Origin: an uncultured Acidobacteriia bacterium
GTDB taxonomy: Bacteria > Acidobacteriota > Terriglobia > Bryobacterales > Bryobacteraceae
Direction of reading: 5' to 3'
DNA: 64,000 bases
Assembly: GCA_903828455.1 (NCBI GenBank)
Contig: CAIKMJ010000006.1
Coordinates: 1 to 64,000 of the forward strand
In this document: positions 31,587 to 40,739 of the stretch, piece after piece
Numbering within the stretch: the stretch's first letter is position 1
Layout of the letters: every line of letters starts with the position of its first letter
Notes under the pieces: generated by a model
Databases searched by the model: none
What the model saw: the letters and a program-made list of their open reading frames with translations, nothing else
Told to the model about the DNA's origin: nothing
Program-made: the position numbers and the translations under genes

Positions 31587-32630
31587 CTACGGGATGATGG
31601 CGGTCTTGAGCGAGCCGCCGCCTTCCATGAGCTGCAGGAGGACCTGCGGGAGATTTTCGAGCGGCTCTTCGGCGTGGACGAAGTCTTTGGCGGTGACGCC
31701 GCCGCTTTCAATGATGTCGAGGGCTTGGCGGAAGGCGCGCGGGGTGTGGTGGAAACTGGCGAGGCAGGTGAGTTCGGAGTAGTGGAGGAGGTTGGTGTCG
31801 AGATCGACGTGGGTGCCGCTGGGCGGACCGCCGAAGAAGTTGACGACACCGCCGCGGCGGAGCATGGAGACGGCCCATTGCCAGGTGGCGGGGAGGCCAA
31901 CGGCTTCGATGACGACGTCGGCACCGCGGCCGCCGGTCAGCGCGCGGACGGCGTCCACGGCATCGGGAGATTCTTCGGTGGCGACGATATGGTCGGCACC
32001 GAGCCGGGTGGTGAATTCGAGTTTGGCGCGGCGGCGAGCGATGGCGATGACGCTGGCGCCGCGCAGTTTGGCGAGGCGAACGAACATGGAGCCGATGGGG
32101 CCGACGCCGAGGACGGCGATGGTGTCGCCGGGTTTGATGCCGGTATCGTCGAGGCCCTTGACGACGCAGGCGAGCGGTTCGGCGAGGGCGGCATCCTGAT
32201 AAGAGAGATGCGGGGCGAGCGGCCAGGTGTTGCGTTCGACGATGCGCGCGGGGATGCGGATGAATTCGGCGTAGGCGCCGTTATTGAAGAGGAGATCGTC
32301 GCAGAGATTGGGCTGATCGCGTTTGCACCAGAAGCATTCGAGGCAGGGAGCGGAGTTGTTGGCGACGACGCGGTCGCCGATTTTAAAGCGGGTGACGCCT
32401 TCGCCGAGAGCGACCACGTCGCCGGCTAGTTCGTGACCGAAGACGGCGGGCGGGACGAGCATCTTCGCGTGATAGCCGCGGCGGAAGACTTTGACATCCG
32501 TGCCGCAGGTGAGGGCGGCGCGGACGCGGACGAGGATGTCGCCGGGGCCGAGAGCGGGCACGGGGATGCGTTCGAGCTGAACGTGTTCCTTGCCGTAGAG
32601 GACTGCGGCGAGCATGTTCTGATCCGGCAT
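31587..32630 (-). CDS. Zinc-dependent alcohol dehydrogenase family protein (operon copy 1)
   Basis: A 347-residue medium-chain dehydrogenase. Catalytic zinc ligands sit in LTCGTDVKVF and FGHELAGDV; the structural zinc cysteines are CLECFWCKRDQPNLC; the NAD site is IAVLGVGPIGSMFVRLAKL. It most resembles threonine/sorbitol dehydrogenase-like members. Its place between hpnG and hpnC, one base from the next dehydrogenase gene and two from hpnC, ties it to hopanoid or isoprenoid metabolism, but its substrate is unknown. It is about 30% similar by eye to its neighbour, so this is an old duplication or two recruited genes. Confidence 0.9.
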   Translation of the reverse strand: MPDQNMLAAVLYGKEHVQLERIPVPALGPGDILVRVRAALTCGTDVKVFRRGYHAKMLVPPAVFGHELAGDVVALGEGVTRFKIGDRVVANNSAPCLECFWCKRDQPNLCDDLLFNNGAYAEFIRIPARIVERNTWPLAPHLSYQDAALAEPLACVVKGLDDTGIKPGDTIAVLGVGPIGSMFVRLAKLRGASVIAIARRRAKLEFTTRLGADHIVATEESPDAVDAVRALTGGRGADVVIEAVGLPATWQWAVSMLRRGGVVNFFGGPPSGTHVDLDTNLLHYSELTCLASFHHTPRAFRQALDIIESGGVTAKDFVHAEEPLENLPQVLLQLMEGGGSLKTAIIP

Positions 32631-32631
32631 G

Positions 32632-33717
32632 TTACGCGTTCGTTTCTTTCCCCTGAGCTTCCTGCGGGCGCACGATGATCTTCAGCGGGTTCTCGGCGGG
32701 GAACTCGCCGGGGTGCGTGGCCAGGCGGAAGGCAAAGTCGATCTTATCAAGCGGAACGCGGTGCGAGATGAGCAGGTGGAGGGGGAGTTTGCCGCTGAAG
32801 ACGAGGTCGGCGCCTTCCTTCTGCACGTCGACGGATGCGCTGTAGGAGCCGCAGAGCTGGCGTTCGCCGACGCAGATGCTGGCGCCGGAGAGTTCGATGC
32901 GTTCCTTGTCGGATGTCTGGGCGAAGAGCATGATGCGCGCGCCGGGGCGGGAGCAGCGGATGGCTTCTTCGACGAGGCCTTTGACGTTGGTGGCGACGAA
33001 GACCATGTCGACGCCGCGGCCTTCGGTGAGTTGTTTGATGGTACCGGCGACGTCGTCGGTGCGGGGATCGAGCGCGAAGGCCGCGCCGCACTGGCGGGAG
33101 AGTTCAAGGCGAAGCGGGATGGTGTCGGTGGCGAGGATGGTGCAGCCCTTCAGCTTCAGGAGCATCGTGAAGATGAGGCCGATGGGGCCCTGGCCCTGAA
33201 CGAGGACGACGTCGCCGGGACGGGGGTCGAACTGTTCAACGGCTTTGACGCAGGTGTTGACGGGTTCGACGAAGGAGGCGACTTCGAAGGAAACGCCGTC
33301 GGGGATGAGTTCGACGCCGCGTTCGACGATCCAGTCCATGACGCGAACGTATTGCGCGAAGCCGCCGCCGGCGGGTTCGAAGCCCGCGGTGACGCCCACC
33401 TTTTTGTAGACGGGGCACTGCGCGTAGAGTTTGCGCTGGCAGTAGAAGCAGTCGCCGCAGGGGATGTGATGGAAGACGATGACGCGGTCGCCGGGTTTGA
33501 ATCTGGTGACGCGGCTGCCGACCTGGGCGACGACGCCGGAGGTCTCGTGCCCGAAGATGCGCGGGGGCGGAAGGAGGTTGTACTCGATCTTCTTGAGATC
33601 GGTGTGGCAGACACCGCAGGCTTCGACGCGGATGAGAATTTCGCCGTCGCCGATGGCGGGCGTTGCGACTTCGTCGACGGACACAAGGCTTTCGCCGCGG
33701 TAGACGGCGGCGCGCAT
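32632..33717 (-). CDS. Zinc-dependent alcohol dehydrogenase family protein (operon copy 2)
   Basis: A 361-residue medium-chain dehydrogenase. Catalytic zinc ligands are in CGVCHTDLKKIEYN and FGHETSGVV, structural zinc cysteines in CGDCFYCQRKLYAQC, and the nucleotide-binding motif is VVLVQGQGPIGLIFTMLLKL, with Gln replacing a usual Gly. ATG 33717 (MRAAVYRGESLV) is the family start. It lies 13 bases after hpnG and one base before the next dehydrogenase gene. Possible jobs include oxidation or reduction of an isoprenoid or hopanoid side-chain alcohol; this is inference from the operon only. Confidence 0.9.
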   Translation of the reverse strand: MRAAVYRGESLVSVDEVATPAIGDGEILIRVEACGVCHTDLKKIEYNLLPPPRIFGHETSGVVAQVGSRVTRFKPGDRVIVFHHIPCGDCFYCQRKLYAQCPVYKKVGVTAGFEPAGGGFAQYVRVMDWIVERGVELIPDGVSFEVASFVEPVNTCVKAVEQFDPRPGDVVLVQGQGPIGLIFTMLLKLKGCTILATDTIPLRLELSRQCGAAFALDPRTDDVAGTIKQLTEGRGVDMVFVATNVKGLVEEAIRCSRPGARIMLFAQTSDKERIELSGASICVGERQLCGSYSASVDVQKEGADLVFSGKLPLHLLISHRVPLDKIDFAFRLATHPGEFPAENPLKIIVRPQEAQGKETNA

Positions 33718-33730
33718 GCTGGCTGGAACT

Positions 33731-34426
33731 TCAGAAAGTGCAGTTGGCAAGAAAGTCTCCCAGATTTTTTGCAGCGAGGTCGGTACGCTGCTTGAGAACG
33801 ATGAGTTCGCGGAAGCGCTGCAGCGGGCTGGCGCAGGCTCCGGCGAGGATGCGCGGCAGGCTGAAGCGGCCGTCGGGGCGAAGGGCGGCGTTGAAGTCGT
33901 TGTGAAGATCTTCGCCGGCGAGGTCGCTGACGGCGCGGACGCAGTAGAACGGAACGTTGAGCGCGGCGGCGGCGCGGGCGGCGCCGGCGGCTTCCATCTC
34001 GACAACAAGGGCGCCGGCGGAGCGGAGTTCGCGCTTTTCGCGGGCGGTGCGGGCGATGTGATCGATGGAAGCAAGCGGGCCGGAGCGGGCGGGCGGGCCG
34101 GCGGGGCGCTTTGCAGCCGAGGCCGACGCGCCGTTGCGAACTTCGGTGGCGATGAAGACGTCGCCAGGATGCAGAGAGGAATCGAGCGCGCCGCAGAAGC
34201 CGATGTTGCAGACGGCGGAGACGGGGGCGGCGGCTTCGACGGCGGCGCGGGCGCGTGCGGGGCCCGCTCCGTTGGCGATGGCGAGGACGGGGCGGCCGTT
34301 CCAGTTCCCTGCCCTCGACCAGTGGACAGGCAGCGAGAGCGGGCGGAGGTCGGTCCAGTGGGCGATCCAGTGGGTCAATTCGCGCGGTTCGGCGGCGAGG
34401 AAAAGCAGCGGGGCGGGCGCGCTCAT
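33731..34426 (-). CDS. hpnG: Hopanoid-associated nucleoside phosphorylase HpnG
   Basis: A 231-residue MTA/SAH nucleosidase-like protein. Family motifs: ANGAGPARARAAVEAA, VCNIGFCGALDSSLHPGDVF and LVVEMEAAGAARAAAALNVP (the purine-binding VEMEAA). In hopanoid producers HpnG removes adenine from adenosylhopane to give the ribosyl form. Its position right after hpnA with a four-base overlap supports HpnG over a general MTA nucleosidase. ATG 34426 is used; the frame extends upstream only inside hpnA. The usual partner HpnH (radical SAM) is not in the window. Confidence 0.9.
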   Translation of the reverse strand: MSAPAPLLFLAAEPRELTHWIAHWTDLRPLSLPVHWSRAGNWNGRPVLAIANGAGPARARAAVEAAAPVSAVCNIGFCGALDSSLHPGDVFIATEVRNGASASAAKRPAGPPARSGPLASIDHIARTAREKRELRSAGALVVEMEAAGAARAAAALNVPFYCVRAVSDLAGEDLHNDFNAALRPDGRFSLPRILAGACASPLQRFRELIVLKQRTDLAAKNLGDFLANCTF

Positions 34427-35445
34427 GCGGAGCGGCCTCCGGCGTGCGCGGGTGGCGGTTGGTTGAGGCGGGTTTGTTCGAAGTACGCGACGGCATCGGC
34501 AAGCGCGGCGCGGGCGGGGCGAGGCGAGTAGCCGAGTTCGCGGGCGGCCTTTTCGTGCGTCACCCACATTTTCTTTTTGGCCATGCGGACGGCTTCGAGC
34601 GGGGCGCGCGGCGGGATGCCGGTGAGGCGGGCCAGAGCGGTGGTGACAACGCCGGCGGTCCAGGCGACGAAGTAGGGGAGTTCGACGGTGGGCGCTTTGC
34701 GTCCGGTGAGGGAAGCGAGTTCGCGGAGGATCTGGCTCAGGGTGAGGTTTTCCGAGCCGAGGATGTAGCGTTCGCCGATGCGGCCGCGCTCGCAGGCGGC
34801 GAGATGGCCGGCGGCGACGTCGGCAACGTGAACCACGTTGAGGCCGGTGTCGATGAAGGCGGGAATCTGGCCGGTGAGGAAGTCGAGCACGATCTGCCCG
34901 GTGGGGGTGGGTTTGAAATCGTGATCGCCCATGGGGGCGGTGGGGTTGACGATGACGACGGGGAAGCCGGAGGCGGCGAATTCGAGAGCGACCTGTTCGG
35001 CCTGGAATTTGGAGAGCTTGTAGTCGCCGGCCATGGTGGCGGCGGAGACGGGGCGGGCTTCGTCGCCGAGGCCGCCGTTGACGCCGGCGGGCGGGATGTC
35101 GATGCAGCCGACGGTGCTGGTGTAGACGAAGCGTTCGACGCCGGCGGCGCGGGCGGCGGTGAGCATGTTGCGGGTGCCGCCGACGTTGGAGTCGTAAAGC
35201 TCGGCGGGGTTCTTCGACCAGAGGCGATAGTCGGCGGCGACGTGGAAAACGAGGCCGCAGCCGGCGACTGCGCGTTCGAGCGAGGCGGGGTCGCGAAGGT
35301 CGCCGGTGACGCGTTCGACGTCGAGTTCAGGGATGACGCTCGCGCTGCGCACGAGGGCGCGGACTTTGTGGCCGCGTTCAGCAAGAAGCCGCGCGACGTG
35401 CCAGCCGACGAAGCCGGATGCGCCGGTGACGAGGGTGGGCTTCAC
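34423..35445 (-). CDS. hpnA: Hopanoid-associated sugar epimerase HpnA
   Basis: A 340-residue extended short-chain dehydrogenase/NAD-dependent epimerase. The Rossmann motif VTGASGFVGWHVARLLAERG is at the start; the active-site pair is YTSTVGCI and GDYKLSKFQAEQ (YxxxK), and NVVHVADVAAGHLAACERG follows. The YKLSKF form and the FHVAADYRLW block are characteristic of HpnA. The gene begins with GTG at 35445, preceded by AAGAGG. Its exact substrate in hopanoid side-chain synthesis is not established. It lies 21 bases after shc and overlaps hpnG. Confidence 0.94.
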   Translation of the reverse strand: MKPTLVTGASGFVGWHVARLLAERGHKVRALVRSASVIPELDVERVTGDLRDPASLERAVAGCGLVFHVAADYRLWSKNPAELYDSNVGGTRNMLTAARAAGVERFVYTSTVGCIDIPPAGVNGGLGDEARPVSAATMAGDYKLSKFQAEQVALEFAASGFPVVIVNPTAPMGDHDFKPTPTGQIVLDFLTGQIPAFIDTGLNVVHVADVAAGHLAACERGRIGERYILGSENLTLSQILRELASLTGRKAPTVELPYFVAWTAGVVTTALARLTGIPPRAPLEAVRMAKKKMWVTHEKAARELGYSPRPARAALADAVAYFEQTRLNQPPPAHAGGRSA

Positions 35446-35466
35446 TGCGGCCGGCCTCTTCTTTGC

Positions 35467-37410
35467 CTACCGCCGCTCGGCGGTCTGGCACTTCACGAAA
35501 GTTGCCAGCGCCAGCAGCGGGAAGTAAAGGCGGTAGTAGTGGTAATTGAGGTAAAAGACTTTGGGGAAGCCGGTGCCGGTGGCCAGCGCTTCATTCCAGG
35601 AGCCATCTTCGAGCTGCGATTCGATCAGATACTCGATGCCGTGCAGCACGCTGGAACTGTAGGTATCGCCGCCGGCCATGAGACCCATGAGGGCCCAGGC
35701 GGTTTGCGAGGGCGTGCTTTCGGCGGGAGTGTAGACGTCGTTATCGTAGCTGGCGCAGCTTTCGCCCCAGCCGCCATCGGAGTTCTGGATGGAACGCAGC
35801 CACTCGTTGGCGCGCTGGATGTAGTGTTCGTGATCGTCCTCGCCCATGGCGCGCAGGCCGCGCAGGGCGAAGCAGGTGCCGTAGATGTAGGCAACGCCCC
35901 AGCGGCCGTACCAGCTGCCGTCGGCGAGCTGCGTGCGGATCAGGTAGTCGATGGCGCTCTTTGCGGCGGGGTGATCGCGTTTGAAGCCGTTGGCGGCGAG
36001 CGATTCCAGGGTGCGGCCGGTGATATCGGCGCAGGTGGGATCGAGCATCGCGTTGTGATCGGCGAAGGGAACGTGGGTGAGGATCTGCCAGTTGTTATCG
36101 ACGTCGAAGGCGGCCCAGCCGCCGTCGGAGGACTGCATGGCGAGCAGCCAGTCGATGGCGCGGGCGCGGGTGGCGGCGAAGGCGGCCGGATCGGAGGCCG
36201 TCATGTGCGGCATGGCGAGCGTCACCATGGCGGTGTCGTCGATATCGGGATACCAGTCGTTCTGAAATTCGAAGGCCCAGCCGGAGGGTTCGGTATCGGG
36301 GCGCTTCTGGGACCAGTCGCCTTTGCGGCGGATTTCGCGGGCCTGGAGCCAGTCGGCGGCCTTGCGGAGAGCGGGCGAGTGGCCGAAGCCGGCTTCGCCG
36401 AGGGCGTAGGCGCCGATGGCGGTGTCCCAGACGGGGGAGAAGCAGGGCTGGAAGAAGAGCGTTTTGCCGTCATCCACCATGAGGCTTTCGAACTGGCGGA
36501 TGGCTTCGACGCGCAGCGGATGGTCTTTGGCGTAACCGAGAACGTCCATCGCCATGATGGAGTACTGCATGGGCGGATAGATGGCGCCGAGGCCGTCGGC
36601 GTGGCGCATGCGTTCGAGCATCCAGTGCTCGCACTTGCGGATGGCGTCCTTGCGGATGCGGTTGTAGCCGTACTTTTCCCAAAGCTTGAGAATCTTGTCG
36701 GAATTGATGAACGTGCGGCGCCAGCTGAGCCAGGAGTCTTCGACCGAGAAGCCGGTGCTCTTGCCGGGGATGAGAAGCTCATCGAGATTGAAGCCGGCGG
36801 GCACGGGGCGCTGCGGGTCGTGGGCGTGGACGATGGCGAGCGAGACGATGATGGCGCGCGTCCAGCTCGACATCTGGTAGAGCAGTTTGCCGGGCAGCAG
36901 CAGGACTTCGGGCGGGATGCTGGGCGTGCCTTCACGCGGGTAGAGGCCGAAGAGGCTCAGGTTGACCTTGGTATAGCTGTTGGCCGACTGGAGGCCGCCG
37001 AGTTCGAGGATGCAGTCGCGCAGTTTCACCATGCGCGGGTCGTCCGCGGGGAGGCCAGCGACTTTCAGGGCGAAGTAGGCTTTGACGGAGGCGCTGATTT
37101 CGCTGGGGCCTTTGACGTAAATGTTGAAGCCGCCGTCGGGGAGCTGTTGCGAGAGGATGCGATCGACGGCGCGGCCGATCTGCGCGCGGTTGGGCGGATT
37201 CCAGACTCCGGCTTCGGGGCCTTCGGAGGCCGGAGGATGGAGCCAGAGCTGGAGGAGAATGTAGTCCGATTCCAGAGTGGTGTCGGCGGTGAGAAGGGCG
37301 CACCAGTAGCCGTCGTCGTGCTGGAGCGAGAGAAGATGGTCGGCGGCACGCCGGATTTTATTTTGTGCAGCCCCAAGCAGGGTATCGCTGATCTGGAGAA
37401 CGGAACTCAT
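35467..37410 (-). CDS. shc: Squalene-hopene cyclase
   Basis: Cyclises squalene to hopene and hopanol at the membrane. The catalytic acid motif DIDDTAMVTLAM (DxDD) is near residue 390, and QW repeats are abundant (QLPDGGFNIYVKG, QSSDGGWAAFDVDNNW, QLADGSWYGRWGVAYIYGT, QNSDGGWGESCASY, QLEDGSWNEALATG). Length 647 matches bacterial SHCs (about 630-680). It follows ispH by 21 bases and precedes hpnA by 21, in the hopanoid operon. The product strengthens membranes; related acidobacteria are known hopanoid makers. Confidence 0.98.
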   Translation of the reverse strand: MSSVLQISDTLLGAAQNKIRRAADHLLSLQHDDGYWCALLTADTTLESDYILLQLWLHPPASEGPEAGVWNPPNRAQIGRAVDRILSQQLPDGGFNIYVKGPSEISASVKAYFALKVAGLPADDPRMVKLRDCILELGGLQSANSYTKVNLSLFGLYPREGTPSIPPEVLLLPGKLLYQMSSWTRAIIVSLAIVHAHDPQRPVPAGFNLDELLIPGKSTGFSVEDSWLSWRRTFINSDKILKLWEKYGYNRIRKDAIRKCEHWMLERMRHADGLGAIYPPMQYSIMAMDVLGYAKDHPLRVEAIRQFESLMVDDGKTLFFQPCFSPVWDTAIGAYALGEAGFGHSPALRKAADWLQAREIRRKGDWSQKRPDTEPSGWAFEFQNDWYPDIDDTAMVTLAMPHMTASDPAAFAATRARAIDWLLAMQSSDGGWAAFDVDNNWQILTHVPFADHNAMLDPTCADITGRTLESLAANGFKRDHPAAKSAIDYLIRTQLADGSWYGRWGVAYIYGTCFALRGLRAMGEDDHEHYIQRANEWLRSIQNSDGGWGESCASYDNDVYTPAESTPSQTAWALMGLMAGGDTYSSSVLHGIEYLIESQLEDGSWNEALATGTGFPKVFYLNYHYYRLYFPLLALATFVKCQTAERR

Positions 37411-37431
37411 CTTTCAAATTACGCTTGCGAA

Positions 37432-38445
37432 TTACGCCTGGGTGGCCTGCGCGGGTGAAATGCCCTGCAGTTGCGTGAGTCCGCGGCCGGCCAGTTCCGG
37501 CGGCAGGGAGAAGCGGACGTCTTCTTCCACCATTTCGACTTCTTCGAGATTTCTGTAGCCGCGGTCGCCGAGGGCGGAGACGATTTCTTCGACCAGGTGC
37601 TCGGGGGCCGACGCGCCGGCCGTGACGCCCACGCTGGTAACGCCTTCGAGCCATGCGGGATTGACTTCGCCCCAGTCATTGACCAGATACGATTTCAGGC
37701 CGTAGTTCTGACCGACTTCGACGAGGCGCTTGGAGTTGGAGCTGTTGGCGGAGCCGACGACCAGGATGAGGTCGCAGAACTGCGAGACGCCTTTCACTGC
37801 CATCTGGCGGTTTTCGGTGGCGTAGCAGATGTCCTGGGATTTGGGTCCGCGGATCATGGGGAATCTCTCTACCAGACGCGCCATAATGTCGCGGGTTTCA
37901 TCGAGACTCAAAGTCGTCTGGGTGAGGTAGGCGACGCGCGTGGGGTCGGCGATGTTGAGGGCGTCGACGTCTTCGACCGATTCGACGAGAATCATTTTCG
38001 ACGGGGCTTCGCCCAGGGTGCCGATGACTTCGTCGTGATTCTTGTGGCCGATGAGGACGATGGTGTAGCCTTCACGGGCGAACTTGACGGCTTCGAGGTG
38101 AACTTTGGTGACCAGCGGGCAGGTGGCGTCGATGATGGCGAGATCGCGTTCCTGGCCCTGGCGGCGCACTTCGGGGGAGACGCCGTGCGCGCTGAAGATG
38201 GCGCGGGCGCCGGCGGGAACTTCTTCCAGCTCCTCGACGAAGATTGCACCCATGTTGCGGAGCTCGTCGACCACGTGCTTGTTGTGGACGATTTCCTTGC
38301 GGACGTAGACGGGCGGGCCGTAGAGATCGAGGGCGATCTTGACGACGTCGATGGCGCGAACCACGCCGGCGCAGAACCCGCGGGGCTTCAGCAGGTAAAT
38401 CTTCTTTTCACCGCTGGTGTTGGCGGTAATCGGTTTGAGCGGCAT
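37432..38445 (-). CDS. ispH: 4-hydroxy-3-methylbut-2-enyl diphosphate reductase
   Basis: Last step of the MEP pathway, a 4Fe-4S enzyme yielding IPP and DMAPP. The three cluster cysteines are in PRGFCAGVVRAID, DATCPLVTKVH and FCDLILVVGSANSSNS; other landmarks are FSAHGVSPEVRRQ, LIGHKNHDEVIGTLGE, LTQTTLSLDE, ICYATENRQMAV and VGVTAGASAPEHLVEEIV. Length 337 with a C-terminal extension of about 30 residues. ATG 38445 is chosen from the family start. It is the first gene of the hopanoid operon, so precursor and product genes are co-transcribed. A divergent oxidoreductase gene starts 65 bases away. Confidence 0.97.
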   Translation of the reverse strand: MPLKPITANTSGEKKIYLLKPRGFCAGVVRAIDVVKIALDLYGPPVYVRKEIVHNKHVVDELRNMGAIFVEELEEVPAGARAIFSAHGVSPEVRRQGQERDLAIIDATCPLVTKVHLEAVKFAREGYTIVLIGHKNHDEVIGTLGEAPSKMILVESVEDVDALNIADPTRVAYLTQTTLSLDETRDIMARLVERFPMIRGPKSQDICYATENRQMAVKGVSQFCDLILVVGSANSSNSKRLVEVGQNYGLKSYLVNDWGEVNPAWLEGVTSVGVTAGASAPEHLVEEIVSALGDRGYRNLEEVEMVEEDVRFSLPPELAGRGLTQLQGISPAQATQA

Positions 38446-38510
38446 AGTGTTCGGGGGGTGAACTATCGAGTATATCATTTGGATGGCAGCAAACTGCGGA
38501 GGGTTGCGTA

Positions 38511-39518
38511 ATGAAAGCATGGCGTTTCGACGAGGAATTTCGTTTAGAAAACCTTAAGATTGTTGAAGTTGCAGAGCCGGAGCCGGGTCCGGGCGAGGCG
38601 CTTGTGCGGGTGCGGGCCTGTTCGCTGAACTATCGCGACCTGGTGGTGGCGCGCGGGATGTACGGCGGCGGGGTGCGGGCACCGCTGGTGCCGCTTTCCG
38701 ACGGCGCGGGCGAGGTGGTGGCGGTGGGGGCAGGCGTCACGCGGGTCAGGCCGGGCGACCGGGTGGCGGGAATCTTCATGCAGAAGTGGCTGGAAGGGGC
38801 GCCGGATGAGGCGAAGGCCGCCTCGGCACTGGGCGGCGCGATACAGGGGATGCTGGCGGAAAAGGTTTGCCTGAGCGCCGACGGACTGGTGCGGTTTCCG
38901 GCGCATATGACGTTTGAAGAGGCGGCGACGCTGCCGTGCGCGGCGGTGACGGCGTGGAATGCGTTGTTCCGGTCAAGCGAATTCCGGCCTGGGCAGACGG
39001 TGCTGGTGCTCGGTTCGGGCGGCGTTTCGGTGTTTGCGCTGCAGATGGCGAAGCAGGCGGGGGCGAGGGTGATCGCGACGTCGAGCAGCGACGCGAAGCT
39101 GGAACGGCTGCGGATGATGGGCGCCGACGGGCTGGTGAATTACAAGACGACGCCGGAGTGGGACAAGCCGGTGCGGGCGCTGACGGGCGGCGAAGGCGTA
39201 GACCACGTGGTGGAAGTTGGCGGGGCGGCGACGCTGCCGCTTTCGATGAAGTCGGCGCGGCGGGGCGGGCATATTGCGCTGATCGGGGTGCTGGGCGGCG
39301 GCGGGCAGATCGACCCGCGGATGCTGTTTGCCAGGCAACTGAAGCTGCACGGGATTTTTGTTGGCTCGCGGGACATGTTCGAAGAAATGAACCGGTGGAT
39401 GGAACTGAGCGGGATGCGGCCGGTGGTGGATTCGGTGTTCGAATTCGACGAGGCGGCGAAGGCGTACGAGTATATGGCGAGCGGGGCGCACTTCGGCAAG
39501 ATCTGCATTCGCGTGTGA
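38511..39518 (+). CDS. Zinc-type MDR alcohol dehydrogenase/quinone reductase family protein
   Basis: A 335-residue medium-chain reductase. It has the LNYRDLVVARGMYGGGV and LSDGAGEVVAVGAGVTRVRP blocks, AATLPCAAVTAWNALF, the NAD(P)-binding VLVLGSGGVSVFALQMAKQA and a VGGAATLPLSMKSARRGGHI block. It lacks the structural-zinc cysteine cluster, as in quinone oxidoreductase-like members. It is divergent from ispH, sharing a 65-bp promoter region, and monocistronic. Substrate unknown. Confidence 0.9.
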   Translation: MKAWRFDEEFRLENLKIVEVAEPEPGPGEALVRVRACSLNYRDLVVARGMYGGGVRAPLVPLSDGAGEVVAVGAGVTRVRPGDRVAGIFMQKWLEGAPDEAKAASALGGAIQGMLAEKVCLSADGLVRFPAHMTFEEAATLPCAAVTAWNALFRSSEFRPGQTVLVLGSGGVSVFALQMAKQAGARVIATSSSDAKLERLRMMGADGLVNYKTTPEWDKPVRALTGGEGVDHVVEVGGAATLPLSMKSARRGGHIALIGVLGGGGQIDPRMLFARQLKLHGIFVGSRDMFEEMNRWMELSGMRPVVDSVFEFDEAAKAYEYMASGAHFGKICIRV

Positions 39519-39654
39519 GGCCGGGCGGGAGCCTGAAAACAGCGGTTGTAACCGCGTGCCGGCGGGCCGCGTCCAGCTAACCGACGGGCCGTTTCCGGCC
39601 CGCGTCATTTCCTCCGGCAGCGTTATACTGGAAGGCAGGAGTTACACGGCTTCA

Positions 39655-40683
39655 ATGACACCGCTCACCGCGATCCGCAGATGCCGCCGGCACGCCGCCG
39701 GACTTGCGCTCGGCGCGATGCTCGTGCCCGCGGTGTTCGCTCCGCTGGCGCTGGCGGCGGATAAGAAGAAAGACCCGGACGAGATCGGCAATCGCGATGT
39801 CGGCAAGGGCGTGAACTTCTACTCGATCGAAAAAGAGATTGCTCTCGGCAAGCAGATGGCGCAGGAAGTGGAGCGCCAGGCGCGGATTGTGGACGACCCG
39901 ATTGTGGCGGAGTACGTGAACCGGGTCGGGCAGAATCTGGTGCGGAATTCGGATGCAAAGGTTCCGTTCACGATCAAGGTGATCGATTCCGATGAGATCA
40001 ATGCGTTTGCGCTGCCGGGCGGTTTCTTTTTCGTCAACACGGGAATTCTGCTGAATGCCGACAACGAAGCCGAGATGGCGGGCGTGATGGCGCATGAGAT
40101 CGCGCACGTGGCGGCGCGGCATGGCACGCGGCAGGCGACGCGCGGCGAACTGGTGAATTACGGCTCGATTCCGCTGATCTTCCTCGGCGGCTGGACCGGT
40201 TATGCGATCCGGCAGAGCATGGGCCTCGCGATTCCGATGGGCTTCCTGACGTTCTCGCGCGGCTTTGAATCCGAGGCGGACATGCTGGGCCTCGAGTACA
40301 TGTACAAGGCCGGGTATGATCCGACCAGCTTCGTGGATTTCTTCGAAAAAGTGCAGTCGCAGGAAAAGCGCAAGCCGGGGACGATGTCGAAGGTGTTTTC
40401 GTCGCATCCGCCAACCGATGACCGCATCAAAGCGGCGCAGAAGAATATCCAGGAACTGCTGAAGGCGAAGCCCGAGTATGTGGTCACGACCAGCGAATTC
40501 GCGGACGTGAAGACGCGCGTGCTGGGGATGCACAATCGCAAGGTGGCGGATACTTCTAAAGACGCCAACTCGGGGCGGCCCACGCTGCGGCGCAATCCGA
40601 ACGGAACGATCGACGCCAATGGCGACGAGAAGGCTCCGCAGACGGATTCGGAAGACCGGCCCACGCTGAAGCGCCGCGATTAG
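39655..40683 (+). CDS. Secreted M48 family zinc metallopeptidase
   Basis: A 342-residue exported protease. A signal peptide (LGAMLVPAVFAPLALA) is followed by the M48 domain: NAFALPGGFFFVNTGIL, the zinc motif MAHEIAHVAARHG near residue 145 and the third ligand in SRGFESEADMLGLEYM near 200. This is the BepA/LoiP-like group that degrades or assists outer-membrane proteins. The C-terminus is unusual, with two short basic repeats GRPTLRRNPNG and DRPTLKRRD. ATG 39655 fits the signal peptide; AGGAG lies 13 bases upstream, further than ideal. Confidence 0.92.
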   Translation: MTPLTAIRRCRRHAAGLALGAMLVPAVFAPLALAADKKKDPDEIGNRDVGKGVNFYSIEKEIALGKQMAQEVERQARIVDDPIVAEYVNRVGQNLVRNSDAKVPFTIKVIDSDEINAFALPGGFFFVNTGILLNADNEAEMAGVMAHEIAHVAARHGTRQATRGELVNYGSIPLIFLGGWTGYAIRQSMGLAIPMGFLTFSRGFESEADMLGLEYMYKAGYDPTSFVDFFEKVQSQEKRKPGTMSKVFSSHPPTDDRIKAAQKNIQELLKAKPEYVVTTSEFADVKTRVLGMHNRKVADTSKDANSGRPTLRRNPNGTIDANGDEKAPQTDSEDRPTLKRRD

Positions 40684-40739
40684 CCGCGCACCATTCGGCG
40701 GGCAGAGGCGTCCGGCCGGTAACACGATAAAATAAACGG

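Noticed and set aside
29786-31924. 712-codon minus-strand ORF spanning hpnD and hpnC
   Set aside because: Only its last 284 codons (HpnD) are protein-like; the upstream part is an out-of-frame reading of hpnC and a dehydrogenase, so no fusion protein exists.
34255-37458. 1067-codon plus-strand ORF across the hopanoid operon
   Set aside because: It is antisense to hpnG, hpnA and shc, is extremely Gly/Ala/Asp/Val-rich and has no domain character; it is a GC-bias shadow.
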